Below are positions 43,492 through 52,915 of a stretch of DNA of 64,000 bases, in pieces. Under the pieces are notes generated by a model. It was given only the letters and a program-made list of their open reading frames with translations, was not told the origin of the DNA and ran no database searches. This DNA comes from Leptospirales bacterium (lineage in GTDB: Bacteria; Spirochaetota; Leptospiria; Leptospirales; Leptonemataceae), in the NCBI GenBank assembly GCA_019694685.1, contig JAIBBM010000023.1, forward strand, positions 1 to 64,000, read 5' to 3'. Position 1 is the first letter of the stretch. Each line of letters starts with the position of its first letter. Position numbers and translations under genes: made by a program.

Positions 43492-44214
43492 ATGGAACTT
43501 CGCGAACAGTCCCTGGCGCCCCTGTGGAAAGTGAAACCTTCTCGCAGAGAAGGATATCACAGGACTTACTACACAGAGACCGCAGAAGGCGATTCCATTC
43601 TCATTGACTTTAATAATGTCCGCCAGATGGTCCGCATCCAGGTAACCATCGAATCAGAAGGCGGTCGCCAGTACGCCTGCGTCATTAAATCCGGCACCAT
43701 TCTCCAGGAGCGCGATTTGACTGTGGGTCGTCCCATGGACATCACCAGCAGAATTGCGCCGTTGCGCTTCTTCATTGGATCGATTCCAGACGACATGCTT
43801 CGCTCCGCCATTCGTGGCAGCTATGGCATCCCACTGAATGGCCCGAGTCCCGGGATGCGTCGCGCTCGTATAGTGCACACGCGAAAGGTTCCGAGAATGC
43901 AGCTTCTTCTCAGGCGGAAGCGCGCCCGCGAGCGCAGGCCTGGCACCATGTGGCAGAAGGTCTTTCGTCGCATCCCGGCAGAGGGCTTTCAGATTGCATG
44001 TGTGGGAACTTTCGCACTCGGGTATTTGCACAATCTCCTGGGCATGGCTCAGTTCGCATGTCTGGTTGGTTTCTTCGGGCTGTGGTCTGGCGCATACGAC
44101 TGGCTCGTGCGGGACAAGAGTCCCTTTCTTCCCAGGATTTGCTGCATGCTTGGAATCTCCGGCTATGCGATCTGGCTGGAAACACAGTACAAAATCTGGG
44201 GTATTTTTCTGTAG
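43492..44214 (+). CDS. Membrane protein of unknown function
   Basis: The 240-aa protein has a soluble N-terminal half rich in Arg and charged residues, then a strongly basic stretch (LLLRRKRARERRPG), and two or three hydrophobic segments at the C-terminus (GFQIACVGTFALGYLHNLLG, FACLVGFFGLWSGAY). I do not recognise it. A GTG 3 nt upstream could also start it. It lies between divergent bactofilin and cheW, 30 bp before the latter. Confidence 0.65.
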   Translation: MELREQSLAPLWKVKPSRREGYHRTYYTETAEGDSILIDFNNVRQMVRIQVTIESEGGRQYACVIKSGTILQERDLTVGRPMDITSRIAPLRFFIGSIPDDMLRSAIRGSYGIPLNGPSPGMRRARIVHTRKVPRMQLLLRRKRARERRPGTMWQKVFRRIPAEGFQIACVGTFALGYLHNLLGMAQFACLVGFFGLWSGAYDWLVRDKSPFLPRICCMLGISGYAIWLETQYKIWGIFL

Positions 44215-44244
44215 CAAGGCGAGCCCCGCCGGAAACAATGTGCC

Positions 44245-44709
44245 ATGCCAAAGCCGGGCATAAGCAAGATCGAGCAGTACATCACATTCTCCGTTGGCGG
44301 AGAAGATTACGGCGTGCCCGTACTCGAAGTGCTCGAGATTGTTCGCATTGAAAATCTAATCAAAGTTCCACACGGGAGAGATTACCTCCTGGGAATGATG
44401 GACATTCGCGGACAAGTTCTTCCCGTCATTGATCTTAAAACAAAATTACAAATGGAAGCAATGGATTCGCATCCAGAGCGAGCCATCATCATGCAGATCG
44501 GTGCAAGAAAGATTGGCCTCGGGGTTGATTCTGTTTCGCACGTGAGAAGTTTTTCTTCAGACAACATAGATGAAGGTCCTCCAGTACTTCGCAGCGGCAG
44601 CTCCAGGCACATCATCGGTGTGGGAAAAAGCGGAGATCAGTTCATCGTTCTTATGAGTCTGAACAAGATATTCTCACCAGAAGAAGTGGAGCAGTTTTTT
44701 GCGCGTTAA
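44245..44709 (+). CDS. cheW: Chemotaxis coupling protein CheW
   Basis: CheW links chemoreceptors to the CheA kinase. The 154-aa single-domain protein begins QYITFSVGGEDYGVPVLEVL and has the conserved core VPHGRDYLLGMMDIRGQVLP, VIDLKTKL and GLGVDSVSHV. Length is usual. No cheA or receptor gene is nearby, so it is probably one of several CheW copies. Its last 11 bp overlap the TTG start of the HEAT-repeat gene. Confidence 0.93.
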   Translation: MPKPGISKIEQYITFSVGGEDYGVPVLEVLEIVRIENLIKVPHGRDYLLGMMDIRGQVLPVIDLKTKLQMEAMDSHPERAIIMQIGARKIGLGVDSVSHVRSFSSDNIDEGPPVLRSGSSRHIIGVGKSGDQFIVLMSLNKIFSPEEVEQFFAR

Positions 44710-45994
44710 AGTCCTTTTCTGTTTTGTTCTTCTTCCACTCGCGTTACTTGCCTCCGATAGAACTGCAGACCTCCTGGACAGCCGGGGAGACAGCCGCAGG
44801 ATTGGAATGTGGTATGTGGTTCAAGAAAAGAGAAGCGATTTACTCAAGCCAGTCGCAGAAATCCTACTTACCAGCGAAGATGTCCGTGATCAGAAACAAG
44901 TTCTCAATGTGTTTGCCGCGTACGGAGATGATCTGGAAACAGCTCTTCCTGAATGGTATGTATATGTAGATCATTTTCTGAAATCCGGAAGAGATGAAGA
45001 TCTTTTGATTCAGGCTATGGACCTGGGTGTAAAATGGAAAGAATATCGACTGATGAATGCGTTTGCAAGAATGGCTGTGCATCCAATGCACCGGGTTCGG
45101 CTTCACGCGTTTCGCTCCATGGCAGCATTGCGAAATGATCAGATCATGCCCATTCTGCTCGGGCTTTCCAATTCAGGTCGCGCCATTGAAAGAATGTACG
45201 CTCTCGAGGGAATGCAGGAATATTCAGATAGCAGGGTAGCTCCTTTCGCGGAGAAGTTGCTTCAGGATCCAAATCGCAGTGTGCGCATCTTTGCCATTCC
45301 AGGTTATGCAGCGCAGCCAGGTTCGGACGGCAATTCGTACGCGATCGCCAGGCTCTTCACCCAGGAAGGGGACGAAGAAGTCAGAGAGAGAGTGATCGAT
45401 CTGATCGCCACCAGGAAATGGGGCCAGCATACAACTCTGGTAGCTCAGGCTTGTTCGGATCCATCTTCTCTGGTTCGAGCGGCCGCTTTCCGCGGTGCGC
45501 GAGTTTTCAATCTGGCCGGATCCGTTTCCAGACAGCTGGAGCAAGAACCAGAAGCGCGCCTGAGGTCCGCTGGCCTGGATGCTCTTGCCGCGATTGGAAA
45601 TTCAGGCGGCGGAACTGGCCTGGCACACATTCTTTCCTCCGATGAGAATCCGGCACTCAGGCTCAAGGCGGCCGCACTGCTTGGCATGTACCGCGAAAGG
45701 ATGGGTCTTTCTTCTTTGCATTATAACCTTCGAAACGATTCCTCCGCAGACGTACGCGCGGAAGCGGCGGATGCTCTGGGGGACATTGGAGATCCTTCTT
45801 CTGCGCAGGTTCTGAGAACCGTGATGGAAGACGATCAGGAACAAATCGCTGTAAAAAGCGCCGCCATGCTGTCGTTTTTGAAGCTTCCACTGGCCGATAA
45901 AAAGAGCGTGCTGCTTTCGATCGTAGATACGATCAAGGACCGGGCTTTTGCGCGGCAATTGCAGAGAGCGGCTCTTTCTTTCAATGGTAGATGA
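44699..45994 (+). CDS. Exported HEAT-repeat protein
   Basis: The 431-aa protein starts at a TTG (44699) with GGAG 8 nt before it, inside the end of cheW. A signal peptide (LRVKVLFCFVLLPLALLAS) leads to a chain of HEAT repeats, for example VRLHAFRSMAALRNDQIMPI, PALRLKAAALLGMYRE and SADVRAEAADALGDIGDPSS. Such helical solenoids bind other proteins; the partner is unknown. Being exported, it probably works in the periplasm. The stop overlaps the next gene by 11 bp. Confidence 0.85.
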   Translation: MRVKVLFCFVLLPLALLASDRTADLLDSRGDSRRIGMWYVVQEKRSDLLKPVAEILLTSEDVRDQKQVLNVFAAYGDDLETALPEWYVYVDHFLKSGRDEDLLIQAMDLGVKWKEYRLMNAFARMAVHPMHRVRLHAFRSMAALRNDQIMPILLGLSNSGRAIERMYALEGMQEYSDSRVAPFAEKLLQDPNRSVRIFAIPGYAAQPGSDGNSYAIARLFTQEGDEEVRERVIDLIATRKWGQHTTLVAQACSDPSSLVRAAAFRGARVFNLAGSVSRQLEQEPEARLRSAGLDALAAIGNSGGGTGLAHILSSDENPALRLKAAALLGMYRERMGLSSLHYNLRNDSSADVRAEAADALGDIGDPSSAQVLRTVMEDDQEQIAVKSAAMLSFLKLPLADKKSVLLSIVDTIKDRAFARQLQRAALSFNGR

Positions 45995-46853
45995 AACACT
46001 ACAGACACCGGAAACGCCAGATCCTCAGAGAAAAAAGAGAGATCCATTCCAGAATGTAGGGCCCATCGTATCCTCTGAGACGGTCACTGGAAGGCGAGAG
46101 CTGGCCACTCGCTCCGATATCAAGACCATAAAGAAAGCAGGGATCCGTGTCCACGGAAGAAAAGTCGTCACGGACGATGTAAAGAAACTCAAATCACTCT
46201 CTGCCGCTCCCATCATTCGTCCGGATGAAAAGATCAGCTTCTACGTGGAGCCTGTCCGCATTGAATACTACATACCCAAAGAGTCGCGCTTCGCCGTCGA
46301 AATGCGAGACCTCTATATTCCGCTCATTGATCCTGTGGTTTTGCCGGAGCATGAAGTGCTCCATGCCGCCATGGAGAAGAATCGTTTTGTAGATCTCATT
46401 GAAGTGATGAATGAATATCCGCAGACGATTTCCGGTTTGCTTGAATCCTACCACGAAGTATTAAATCTATACGAACATGTTTCCAGAGCAGTCAAGCAGG
46501 CGGAAGCAACAGAGCCAGAGCAATTTCGCACGGCTTTTTACCTCATGGAAGTCCTCCTGGAAAATGAGCCAACGGTTGCGTCCCTTGAGTTTATGGGGGA
46601 CTTTGTTACTTACAATCTCAACTGGCTTGTGCGAACCATGAATGCTCTGGGTGTTGAGTTTCGCGCTACGGATAGAATCGTTTCCTATTTCATCAAGCTT
46701 CGCAACAATTACTGGGAAGAGCACAATCTAGAATACGATGAACGATTTGAAATTCTGGCCTCTCTCTTCTTTGACCAGGCTTATCCTCATCGCGGAACCA
46801 GTATGGCAGAAGACGATTTCCTTTTTGAAATGTTCGATCGCCAGAGAAAGTAA
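45984..46853 (+). CDS. Conserved-looking cytoplasmic protein of unknown function
   Basis: The 289-aa protein is acidic and mostly helical, without signal peptide or membrane segments. The first 60 residues are polar and probably disordered (PETPDPQRKKRDPFQ). A strand-like region follows (KISFYVEPVRIEYYI), then a helical domain to the end. No motif is recognised. I use the Met at 45984; a frame open 12 codons further overlaps the HEAT gene more. It sits tightly between the HEAT protein and the glycosyltransferase. Confidence 0.7.
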   Translation: MVDETLQTPETPDPQRKKRDPFQNVGPIVSSETVTGRRELATRSDIKTIKKAGIRVHGRKVVTDDVKKLKSLSAAPIIRPDEKISFYVEPVRIEYYIPKESRFAVEMRDLYIPLIDPVVLPEHEVLHAAMEKNRFVDLIEVMNEYPQTISGLLESYHEVLNLYEHVSRAVKQAEATEPEQFRTAFYLMEVLLENEPTVASLEFMGDFVTYNLNWLVRTMNALGVEFRATDRIVSYFIKLRNNYWEEHNLEYDERFEILASLFFDQAYPHRGTSMAEDDFLFEMFDRQRK

Positions 46854-48230
46854 TTGCATCTGATTGTGTTTGCGCGCGCTCCGGAACTCGGGCGCGTAAA
46901 ATCTAGACTGGCCGCCGCGATCGGAAGAGATTCTGCTTTGAGAATCTACGAAACTCTTCTAGATCACACAATAGGGATTGCCACACATTTTGATTTCTCC
47001 ATCCATCTGGAGGGAGAGTCTTCTCTCATTCTGCCAGTTCTCGACAGGGCGGGCATTCGCGAGCCCTATTTAAAAGAGCAAACGGGTGAGAATCTGGGAG
47101 ATAGAATGATTGCGGCCATTCTATCTGAACTCGACCTGCACGATCGTGTGATTCTGGTTGGCTCTGACATTCCTGATCTTTCTACCGATGTGATTTCTCA
47201 GTGCGATCGTTTGCTCCTTGAAAATGATCTGATATTCGGGCCTGCTCATGACGGCGGATTCTATTTGCTCGGAGTGCACAAAGGAGCGGATACAGAAGAG
47301 ATTCTGCGCAGCCTGTTTTCCGGGATGGAGTGGTCGCATAACAGTGTACTAGCTGAACTTTTGGCGCGGGCCAGGGATCTGGAAAAAAACGTAACACTGG
47401 GTCCAGTGTTGCAAGATCTGGACAATGCGAGTGATCTGGCAAACTGGCTTTCAGAGAATCAGGGATCTCTGAAAAGCCGGATACAGAAAACCGTTCCGGA
47501 CGTTCGCGTCATCATCCCGGTTCTCAATGAAGCAGAGAATCTTCCCGTAGTCATTCGGGGTCTCACTGCTGTGTTTCCGTTTAGACAAATCATCTGTGTG
47601 GACAACGGTAGTACGGATGGATCTGCGGAAATTGCGAGGAGTCTGGGCGCTCATGTGCTCGAAAGTGCCAGGGGGTATGGGAATGCCTGCCTCGCTGGCA
47701 TGGACTGGGTGAAAAACCAGGGTGGTGCAGACGTGATTCTATTCGCGGATGCGGACTGTGCGGACAAACCACAGGATGCAGTCAGTGTAGTGGGCGCGGT
47801 TCTTAGAGGCGCCGATTTTGCCCTTGTGGAAAGAATTCCAGAGGAAGAGGGCGCCCTTCTACCTCACGCACGATTTGGAAACTGGCTCTCTACTTCTTTG
47901 ATCGCACTGTTTTTTGGGCATTCGTACAGGGATCTGGGCCCACTTCGTGCGATTCGTTTTGCTTCATTGCTGAGCCTGGAAATGGAGGATCGTAACTTTG
48001 GCTGGACTGTGGAAATGCAGATTCGCGCTGTCAGACGCGGACTGAAAATCGTTGAAATTCCCGGAGGCTATCGCAAAAGGCTGTACGGGGCAAGCAAAGT
48101 GTCCGCCACAATCATGGGTTCGATCCGGGCAGGCCTGATCATCCTGCGAACCGTTGGGCGGGAAGTATGGCGCGACCGGGGGGCATCATGGGCGAAGAGA
48201 AGAAAGAGAAACCACCATCCATCGAAATAG
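46854..48230 (+). CDS. Fused glycosyltransferase: DUF2064 domain plus GT2 domain
   Basis: The 458-aa protein joins two glycosyltransferase-like domains. Residues 1-205 are DUF2064 (IVFARAPELGRVKSRLAAAI, HDGGFYLLGV). From about 215 to 440 is a family 2 glycosyltransferase (VIIPVLNEAENLPVVIRGL, DNGSTDGSAEI, the DAD metal site in ADADC, and LYGASKVSAT). These two families are often neighbours as separate genes; here they share one chain. The TTG start abuts the previous stop codon with no gap. Donor and acceptor sugars are unknown; a glycolipid or polyprenyl sugar is plausible. Confidence 0.8.
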   Translation: MHLIVFARAPELGRVKSRLAAAIGRDSALRIYETLLDHTIGIATHFDFSIHLEGESSLILPVLDRAGIREPYLKEQTGENLGDRMIAAILSELDLHDRVILVGSDIPDLSTDVISQCDRLLLENDLIFGPAHDGGFYLLGVHKGADTEEILRSLFSGMEWSHNSVLAELLARARDLEKNVTLGPVLQDLDNASDLANWLSENQGSLKSRIQKTVPDVRVIIPVLNEAENLPVVIRGLTAVFPFRQIICVDNGSTDGSAEIARSLGAHVLESARGYGNACLAGMDWVKNQGGADVILFADADCADKPQDAVSVVGAVLRGADFALVERIPEEEGALLPHARFGNWLSTSLIALFFGHSYRDLGPLRAIRFASLLSLEMEDRNFGWTVEMQIRAVRRGLKIVEIPGGYRKRLYGASKVSATIMGSIRAGLIILRTVGREVWRDRGASWAKRRKRNHHPSK

Positions 48231-48301
48231 ACATTCATGATGAGATGAAGCTCCTCGAAGAAAAGAAGCGCAAGGCTAAGGAGAAAAACAAAGACAAGTG
48301 A
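48188..48301 (+). CDS. Very small charged protein (37 aa)
   Basis: An ATG at 48188, inside the end of the glycosyltransferase gene, opens 37 codons ending in the TGA at 48299-48301. The product is highly charged and Lys/Glu-rich (MGEEKKEKPPSIEIDIHDEM), probably a coil. Its stop overlaps the GTG start of the next gene (GTGA). The overlaps on both sides and the non-shadow frame argue that it is real, though composition alone is weak evidence. Function unknown. Confidence 0.5.
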   Translation: MGEEKKEKPPSIEIDIHDEMKLLEEKKRKAKEKNKDK

Positions 48302-48501
48302 ATCCGGAAGACCTGCGCGAATTTTACATCACCTCCGAATTCCTGACTCGCCTTTCCAGGCGAGCCAGGTACTGGTCGCGTGATTTTATTCTAGAACAAA
48401 TGGATCACTTTCGTTCTCGCCATCCTGATTACCCTGAGCTGATAGATGTACTCCAGCTCGAAATAGACATTCGGGACAAAAAGGAATTGCAAGTTGACTG
48501 A
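48298..48501 (+). CDS. Small protein of unknown function (67 aa)
   Basis: It starts at a GTG overlapping the preceding stop and encodes 67 residues, mostly helical, with many Arg and aromatic residues (FLTRLSRRARYWSRDFILEQ). AAGGAG stands 14 nt upstream. The end overlaps the TTG start of the deaminase-like gene by 8 nt. No family is recognised. Tight coupling suggests a link with the neighbouring enzymes. Confidence 0.6.
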   Translation: MNPEDLREFYITSEFLTRLSRRARYWSRDFILEQMDHFRSRHPDYPELIDVLQLEIDIRDKKELQVD

Positions 48502-49777
48502 CTATGCGGAGCTACACTCTCATCTCTATGGTTGTTTAACGTTAGACGATCTCAGATACCTGGCCGGCCGCAACAAACCGCGCTGGGAAATATTTCTCAA
48601 ATCTTATGAGTCTGCTTACGGAAGAAGCGCAGATATCCAGGACTTGATGGCCCCGGAGTCTGATTCTCGTCTGCGCAGTTACTATCACTTCAAAGGACCA
48701 CCGGATTTTCCAAAGTTTCAATCTGCATTTGACCTGATCATTGCTCTTTCTTCTACGGAGCCGGGTGAACTTTTTGAAGTCGCATCCAGAGTCTGTGCAA
48801 GAGAACCTGCGGTTCACGCAGAATACAGACAACTGTTTTCCCCCATGATCTCTGTTTCAGAATTCGAGGAAAAGACAGGTGCACTTGCAGAAGCCATGGA
48901 GGCCGCCTGCAAGAATCATCCTGGAAAGACGTTCAGGCTTGTGATGTCGTTGCCCAGAAATCCAGTTACAGGTCCCGTTTTGTTTGAATCAGTCAGAACG
49001 CTCAAGCGCGCTGGAAAGAATATTGTGGGGATTGATTTTTGCGCTCAGGAAGAAGGGTACCCTCCTTCTCTTCTTTCCGATCTGCTGTCCGCGATCAAAT
49101 CAGCAGAGGAACGTTATTCGATCTTGTACCACGTGGGAGAAAGTTTCAGAGACAAATCGGTGGAGTCTGCGGTGCGATGGGTAGTGGAGGCCGCTCTGGC
49201 CGGCGCTCACAGACTGGGACATGCTGCTGCCCTGGGTATGGATCCTGATGTATTTCGCGGAAGCACTCGAGAAGAACTTGCTTCTGAGCGTTTGGATCAA
49301 ATTGATTTTGAGATTAAGAACTATGATTCGATCCGCGAGTTCATTCTTGCTCGTCCCGCACCAGGCTCCGCGGCGGCCATGGTTCCAAACAAAGACCAGC
49401 TATCGCAGGAAGCTCGAGACATTCGGGCATCTGGAAAGAAAGTTGTGTCTGTGTTTTACTCACCTGAGAGAACTGAATTTCTGCGTGCTTTTCAAGATTG
49501 GGCTATGAGTCAGGTGGCGGCCACGGGTGCTGTCGTGGAATGCTGTCCTGCATCCAACCAGGCAATCATTGGAATTACCAGGAACCATCCGCTTCTGCGA
49601 TTTTTGAAATCCAACGTTCGCTGTGTGATCGGTGCAGATGATCCAGGAATCTTTGATACGGATTTAGAAAAAGAGTTTGAAACTGTCAGGAAATGGGGAG
49701 TGAGCGAGTCTGAGATTGCGCAGTTGAAGAAGAATTCTTTGGAGTTCACTTCCGAGAAGTTGACTTCCGTAGACTAG
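48494..49777 (+). CDS. Adenosine deaminase-family protein
   Basis: Adenosine deaminases hydrolyse the amino group of adenosine or related purines with a zinc ion. The 427-aa protein keeps the metal and catalytic motifs: [10 protein letters not shown] (HxH), YHVGE (His and catalytic Glu), HRLGHAAAL and GADDPGIF (the two Asp). It is about 80 residues longer than usual, mainly through a larger helical part after the first motif and an insert around residues 255-320. The TTG start overlaps the previous gene. Substrate is uncertain. Its TAG shares the CTAG with the convergent gene's stop. Confidence 0.8.
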   Translation: MTDYAELHSHLYGCLTLDDLRYLAGRNKPRWEIFLKSYESAYGRSADIQDLMAPESDSRLRSYYHFKGPPDFPKFQSAFDLIIALSSTEPGELFEVASRVCAREPAVHAEYRQLFSPMISVSEFEEKTGALAEAMEAACKNHPGKTFRLVMSLPRNPVTGPVLFESVRTLKRAGKNIVGIDFCAQEEGYPPSLLSDLLSAIKSAEERYSILYHVGESFRDKSVESAVRWVVEAALAGAHRLGHAAALGMDPDVFRGSTREELASERLDQIDFEIKNYDSIREFILARPAPGSAAAMVPNKDQLSQEARDIRASGKKVVSVFYSPERTEFLRAFQDWAMSQVAATGAVVECCPASNQAIIGITRNHPLLRFLKSNVRCVIGADDPGIFDTDLEKEFETVRKWGVSESEIAQLKKNSLEFTSEKLTSVD

Positions 49778-50175
49778 TCTTCTCTTTCGATGTACTTTCC
49801 TTTGCCGCGCGCTACAATCTTGCCGATTTCATTTTCGATTTCAGCGCGGTTTTCAACCACTCTGCGATTCTTTTTTACAAACCAGCCGCGCAGGTATAGA
49901 TTCTCATCCACGGTGGCCGACTGAAGGTAGCGGATGGTGAGCTCTCCCGTGACTGTATCGAAGTTCATGGCTTCGTTGATTCTGGCCATGATTTCGTCCA
50001 GGATGACTGCGAGCACTCCGGGATGTACGGATTCTTTTTCCCCGCGGAACTTTGCAGGGCAACGATATTCGCCGTATGCAGTCTTTGTGTCTTCGTCAAA
50101 GGTGAGCTTGAGCTGTAGTCCGTCTTCGTTGTCGACGCCGGAGCCAAAACCGCCGCTTGGATCGCGTCCAGGCAT
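49774..50175 (-). CDS. Hot-dog fold thioesterase (PaaI-like)
   Basis: The 133-aa protein fits the PaaI/YbgC thioesterase pattern: a glycine-containing lead ([12 protein letters not shown]), then [18 protein letters not shown] where catalytic residues lie, and [20 protein letters not shown]. It would cleave acyl-CoA thioesters. The Met at 50175 is used; a TTG at 50208 is possible but its AAGGA lies only 1 nt away. It is a single gene, convergent with the deaminase-like gene and divergent from the acyltransferase. Confidence 0.75.
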   Translation of the reverse strand: MPGRDPSGGFGSGVDNEDGLQLKLTFDEDTKTAYGEYRCPAKFRGEKESVHPGVLAVILDEIMARINEAMNFDTVTGELTIRYLQSATVDENLYLRGWFVKKNRRVVENRAEIENEIGKIVARGKGKYIERED

Positions 50176-50225
50176 GAATCTAAAAATAAGTGGTTGGCTG
50201 CAAGTCAATCCTTATTTTGTGACCC

Positions 50226-51188
50226 GTGAAACTCCGCTGGAGGCTGGAAGTAGGCCTTGCGTCCGCAGTATTTCGATTTTTCGGTCTGTGGTCCGGGGCA
50301 GGGCGCATCATGTGTGGCAGACTGTTTGGCTTTCTGGGCAGAATCCTGGTCGCCAAAGTAAGGAAGCGCACACGGGCCAACCTTCGCATCGCTTTTCCAG
50401 AAGCATCCGAGGCTCGCATCGACCAGTTGATGAGGGACGCCTATTGTTCCATCGCAAAAGGATCTTACGACTTCTACTGGTCCGGCCGCTGGACAAAAGA
50501 GGAAGTGGAATCTAGAATTCAATGGGAACCAGAAAGTCTGAAATCCTTTGAGTCTGCCTATCGAGCTGGCAAAGGAATCGTTCTGGTTGTGGGTCACCTC
50601 GGAAACTGGGAGTTCGTATCTCATGCAATCATGCTTCGCGGAATGCAGCTCAACGCATACGCCGCCATTCAAGTCAACACTCTGGCAAATGAAATGGTGG
50701 AGAAGATTCGCAAGCGATTCGGTGCGAAGTTCTTCGCGCCTCGGATGATGAATAGTCCGGATATGCTTCGGTGCTTGAAGAAAGGAGAAATCGCAGGATT
50801 CGTTGCAGACCAGAACGCAGGCTCAAGAGGATTTTTTGTTCCGTTCATGGGCCAGCTTGCATCCACTCACAAAGGACCTGCGAGCTACGCCGCACTCTCT
50901 GGCTCGGAAGCTTTCTTCGGAGTGGGCCTTGATCAGGGCCAGGGAGTGTACAGGATTGAAATGATTCCACTGGGAAGATGCGGTCGTTCCGAGTCTGAGA
51001 TTCTGGCCTTCACCGCGCGATGGGTGGACATACTGGAAAAATACATTCGCATGTATCCGGAACAATACTTCTGGATGCACAATCGCTGGAAATCTCGTCC
51101 TGGCCCGGACTCCATCATCGTGGAGAGGGCGAAATCTGACCTTCAACCAAGAGAAAAAAACGCTGTCGGAGTAGAGCGAAAGCCATAA
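50226..51188 (+). CDS. LpxL/HtrB-type lipid A acyltransferase
   Basis: Enzymes of this family add secondary acyl chains to lipid A at the inner membrane. The 320-aa protein starts from a GTG and has the conserved motif GHLGNWEF (His and Glu of HX4E), ADQNAGSRGFFVPFMG and the C-terminal YFWMHNRWKSRP. Length fits LpxL. It supports an LPS-bearing outer membrane. A rhomboid protease gene follows 12 bp later. Confidence 0.88.
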   Translation: MKLRWRLEVGLASAVFRFFGLWSGAGRIMCGRLFGFLGRILVAKVRKRTRANLRIAFPEASEARIDQLMRDAYCSIAKGSYDFYWSGRWTKEEVESRIQWEPESLKSFESAYRAGKGIVLVVGHLGNWEFVSHAIMLRGMQLNAYAAIQVNTLANEMVEKIRKRFGAKFFAPRMMNSPDMLRCLKKGEIAGFVADQNAGSRGFFVPFMGQLASTHKGPASYAALSGSEAFFGVGLDQGQGVYRIEMIPLGRCGRSESEILAFTARWVDILEKYIRMYPEQYFWMHNRWKSRPGPDSIIVERAKSDLQPREKNAVGVERKP

Positions 51189-51200
51189 ACTGGAATTCAG

Positions 51201-52037
51201 ATGAAGCAGCCAGTTACGAAGATATTCGTCGCGATCAATGTCCTGGTTCACCTCTACGTGTGGTGGTATGTCCAGGGCACGCAAGGACCTCAGGCAGCGG
51301 ATGCATTGATAGATCGATTTGGGCTGACTCCAGCTGAATTCAGGAACGGCGCATTCTGGCAGCCTCTGACTGCTTTGTTTTTGCATGATGGTAGAGTCTT
51401 TCCCATCATACACATTGGCTTTAACATGCTTGCGATCTGGAGTTTCGGGCTGGCTCTTGAAAACACTCTGGGTTCAATTCGTTTTGCGTGGTTGATGTTT
51501 GTTTCCGGCTGCGCTTCGAGTTTGTTTGTCATTCTATTTCAGGCAGATCTTCCCAACCCAACCATTGGAGCATCCGGGATTGTTCTGGGTTTGCTCGGTG
51601 CACTGGCGGTGTTCTATCCTAATTCACAAATGCTCATCTTCTTTATTCCCATGCGTGCGAGAAACGCTGCCATCTTGATTGGCGTTCTTTCGATTGTGCT
51701 CCCCATGTTTGGTGTGTTGACTTTCATTTCTCACATGGGTCATCTTGGCGGACTGGTCGGGGGAGTGCTCTATTCCTGGTTTGCTCTGGGACTTCGATTT
51801 GGACAGAATGATCTGCGCGAAAGAGAAAGTTACATCAGGCGAAAGGTGCAGGAACAGGAATATTTGCGCGAGATGCTCCAGAGACTGCAAAAAGCATCCC
51901 CTCGATTCCAGGGAACTTCCAGAGAACGCTGGAAGGAACCAGACGAGAAGGTCATCAATCCCCGTCCCGAAGACGTGCAGGGGCCAGAGAAGAGACTCTA
52001 CTATGACCCCACTACTGGAAAGTTCTACACCAGATAG
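51201..52037 (+). CDS. Rhomboid intramembrane serine protease
   Basis: Rhomboids cleave membrane helices. The 278-aa protein has about six membrane helices. It carries HIGFNMLA before the active site, the catalytic Ser in TIGASGIVLG and the catalytic His in SHMGHLGGLVGG. The C-terminal 80 residues are a charged cytoplasmic tail that ends in YYDPTTGKFYTR. The Ser/His dyad is intact, so activity is expected. Substrates cannot be deduced. Confidence 0.92.
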   Translation: MKQPVTKIFVAINVLVHLYVWWYVQGTQGPQAADALIDRFGLTPAEFRNGAFWQPLTALFLHDGRVFPIIHIGFNMLAIWSFGLALENTLGSIRFAWLMFVSGCASSLFVILFQADLPNPTIGASGIVLGLLGALAVFYPNSQMLIFFIPMRARNAAILIGVLSIVLPMFGVLTFISHMGHLGGLVGGVLYSWFALGLRFGQNDLRERESYIRRKVQEQEYLREMLQRLQKASPRFQGTSRERWKEPDEKVINPRPEDVQGPEKRLYYDPTTGKFYTR

Positions 52038-52056
52038 AATTTTGAAAGAAGCAAAC

Positions 52057-52398
52057 TTAGAAATCGAAACTTTCGAGCGCTTCCTCTACGGTCTTGAAGA
52101 TCTCAAACACTGAACTGAGTTTCGTAATCTCCATCAGGTTTTCGACATCTGAATTCAAGCCCGCAAACACCATTCTACCTTTCAGATAATCTACGTGCTT
52201 GAATATATTCAGGAACAAGCCGAGCGCCGCAGAATTAATGAAGGGCACTTTTTTCATGTCCACAATGAATTTTGGAGCGCTGTCTGGCTTGATGTACTTT
52301 TCCATTTTTTCCGCCAGCTCGTACTCATCGCCCGATTTAATCGCGCCCTCAATCTTTACGATTGTTACTTCGCCTTTTGTTGTGATTTTCGTTTTCAT
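52057..52398 (-). CDS. STAS-domain protein, anti-sigma factor antagonist-like
   Basis: The 113-aa protein is a single STAS domain: VTIVKIEGAIKSG, then FIVDMKKVPFINSAALGLFL, where the Ser after Asn is the usual phosphorylation site of SpoIIAA-type antagonists, and GRMVFAGLNSDVENLMEITK. These proteins bind anti-sigma kinases until phosphorylated. Here it ends a three-gene operon headed by a sigma-like factor; no anti-sigma kinase is adjacent. Its start lies 50 bp inside the previous gene. The ATG at 52398 is preferred over a TTG at 52401. Confidence 0.85.
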   Translation of the reverse strand: MKTKITTKGEVTIVKIEGAIKSGDEYELAEKMEKYIKPDSAPKFIVDMKKVPFINSAALGLFLNIFKHVDYLKGRMVFAGLNSDVENLMEITKLSSVFEIFKTVEEALESFDF

Positions 52399-52915
52399 CA
52401 AATAAACTAAAATTCAGTACTGGCCTATTCTCGCAGATCAGGGAGTATTCTCCCGGTGCAAGCTCACCCAGGTCTTTCCGAACCCTGCTTTTTATGTGCA
52501 AGAATTCTACCGCTGCGGCGCCTCTGTAAAGTGAAATTGATATAGTGCTCTCGTTTTTTGCGCCTTTCTCCATCACGATGTGCAAACCAGTCTCATCTGC
52601 GCTCAGTTCAACGATCAAATAGTCCTTGTCCAGGGCTATGATGTCGCTGTGAACGATGCGTGACTTCGAACGGAAGGCCAGGGACGGGCGAAGCCCGAAG
52701 GAGGATACCAGACCATTCTTGTTCGCTTTGAAAAAGTGGGGCCGGGCTGGCACTCTGGCAAGATCACAGGCTGCCATATCTGCGAGGATTTCCTGCATTT
52801 CTTGCGTGTTCTGATCCGAGCGAAGCATGCTCGCGGGCATTCTGCCCGCCGGAAGCAGGGCCTCGAGGATGTCCATGGGGTTTGACAGAGAGCTTGCATT
52901 CTTTTGAAGATTCAT
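52349..52915 (-). CDS. Protein of unknown function in the sigma-like/STAS operon
   Basis: The 188-aa protein has a helical start (SNPMDILEALLPAGRMPASM) and a probable beta-rich half (HSDIIALDKDYLIVELSADE). Its end is strongly polar (NENHNKRRSNNRKD). No family is recognised. Its ATG overlaps the stop of the sigma-like gene (ATGA), and its last 50 bp overlap the STAS gene in another frame. It could be an anti-sigma partner, by position only. Confidence 0.6.
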   Translation of the reverse strand: MNLQKNASSLSNPMDILEALLPAGRMPASMLRSDQNTQEMQEILADMAACDLARVPARPHFFKANKNGLVSSFGLRPSLAFRSKSRIVHSDIIALDKDYLIVELSADETGLHIVMEKGAKNESTISISLYRGAAAVEFLHIKSRVRKDLGELAPGEYSLICENRPVLNFSLFDENENHNKRRSNNRKD

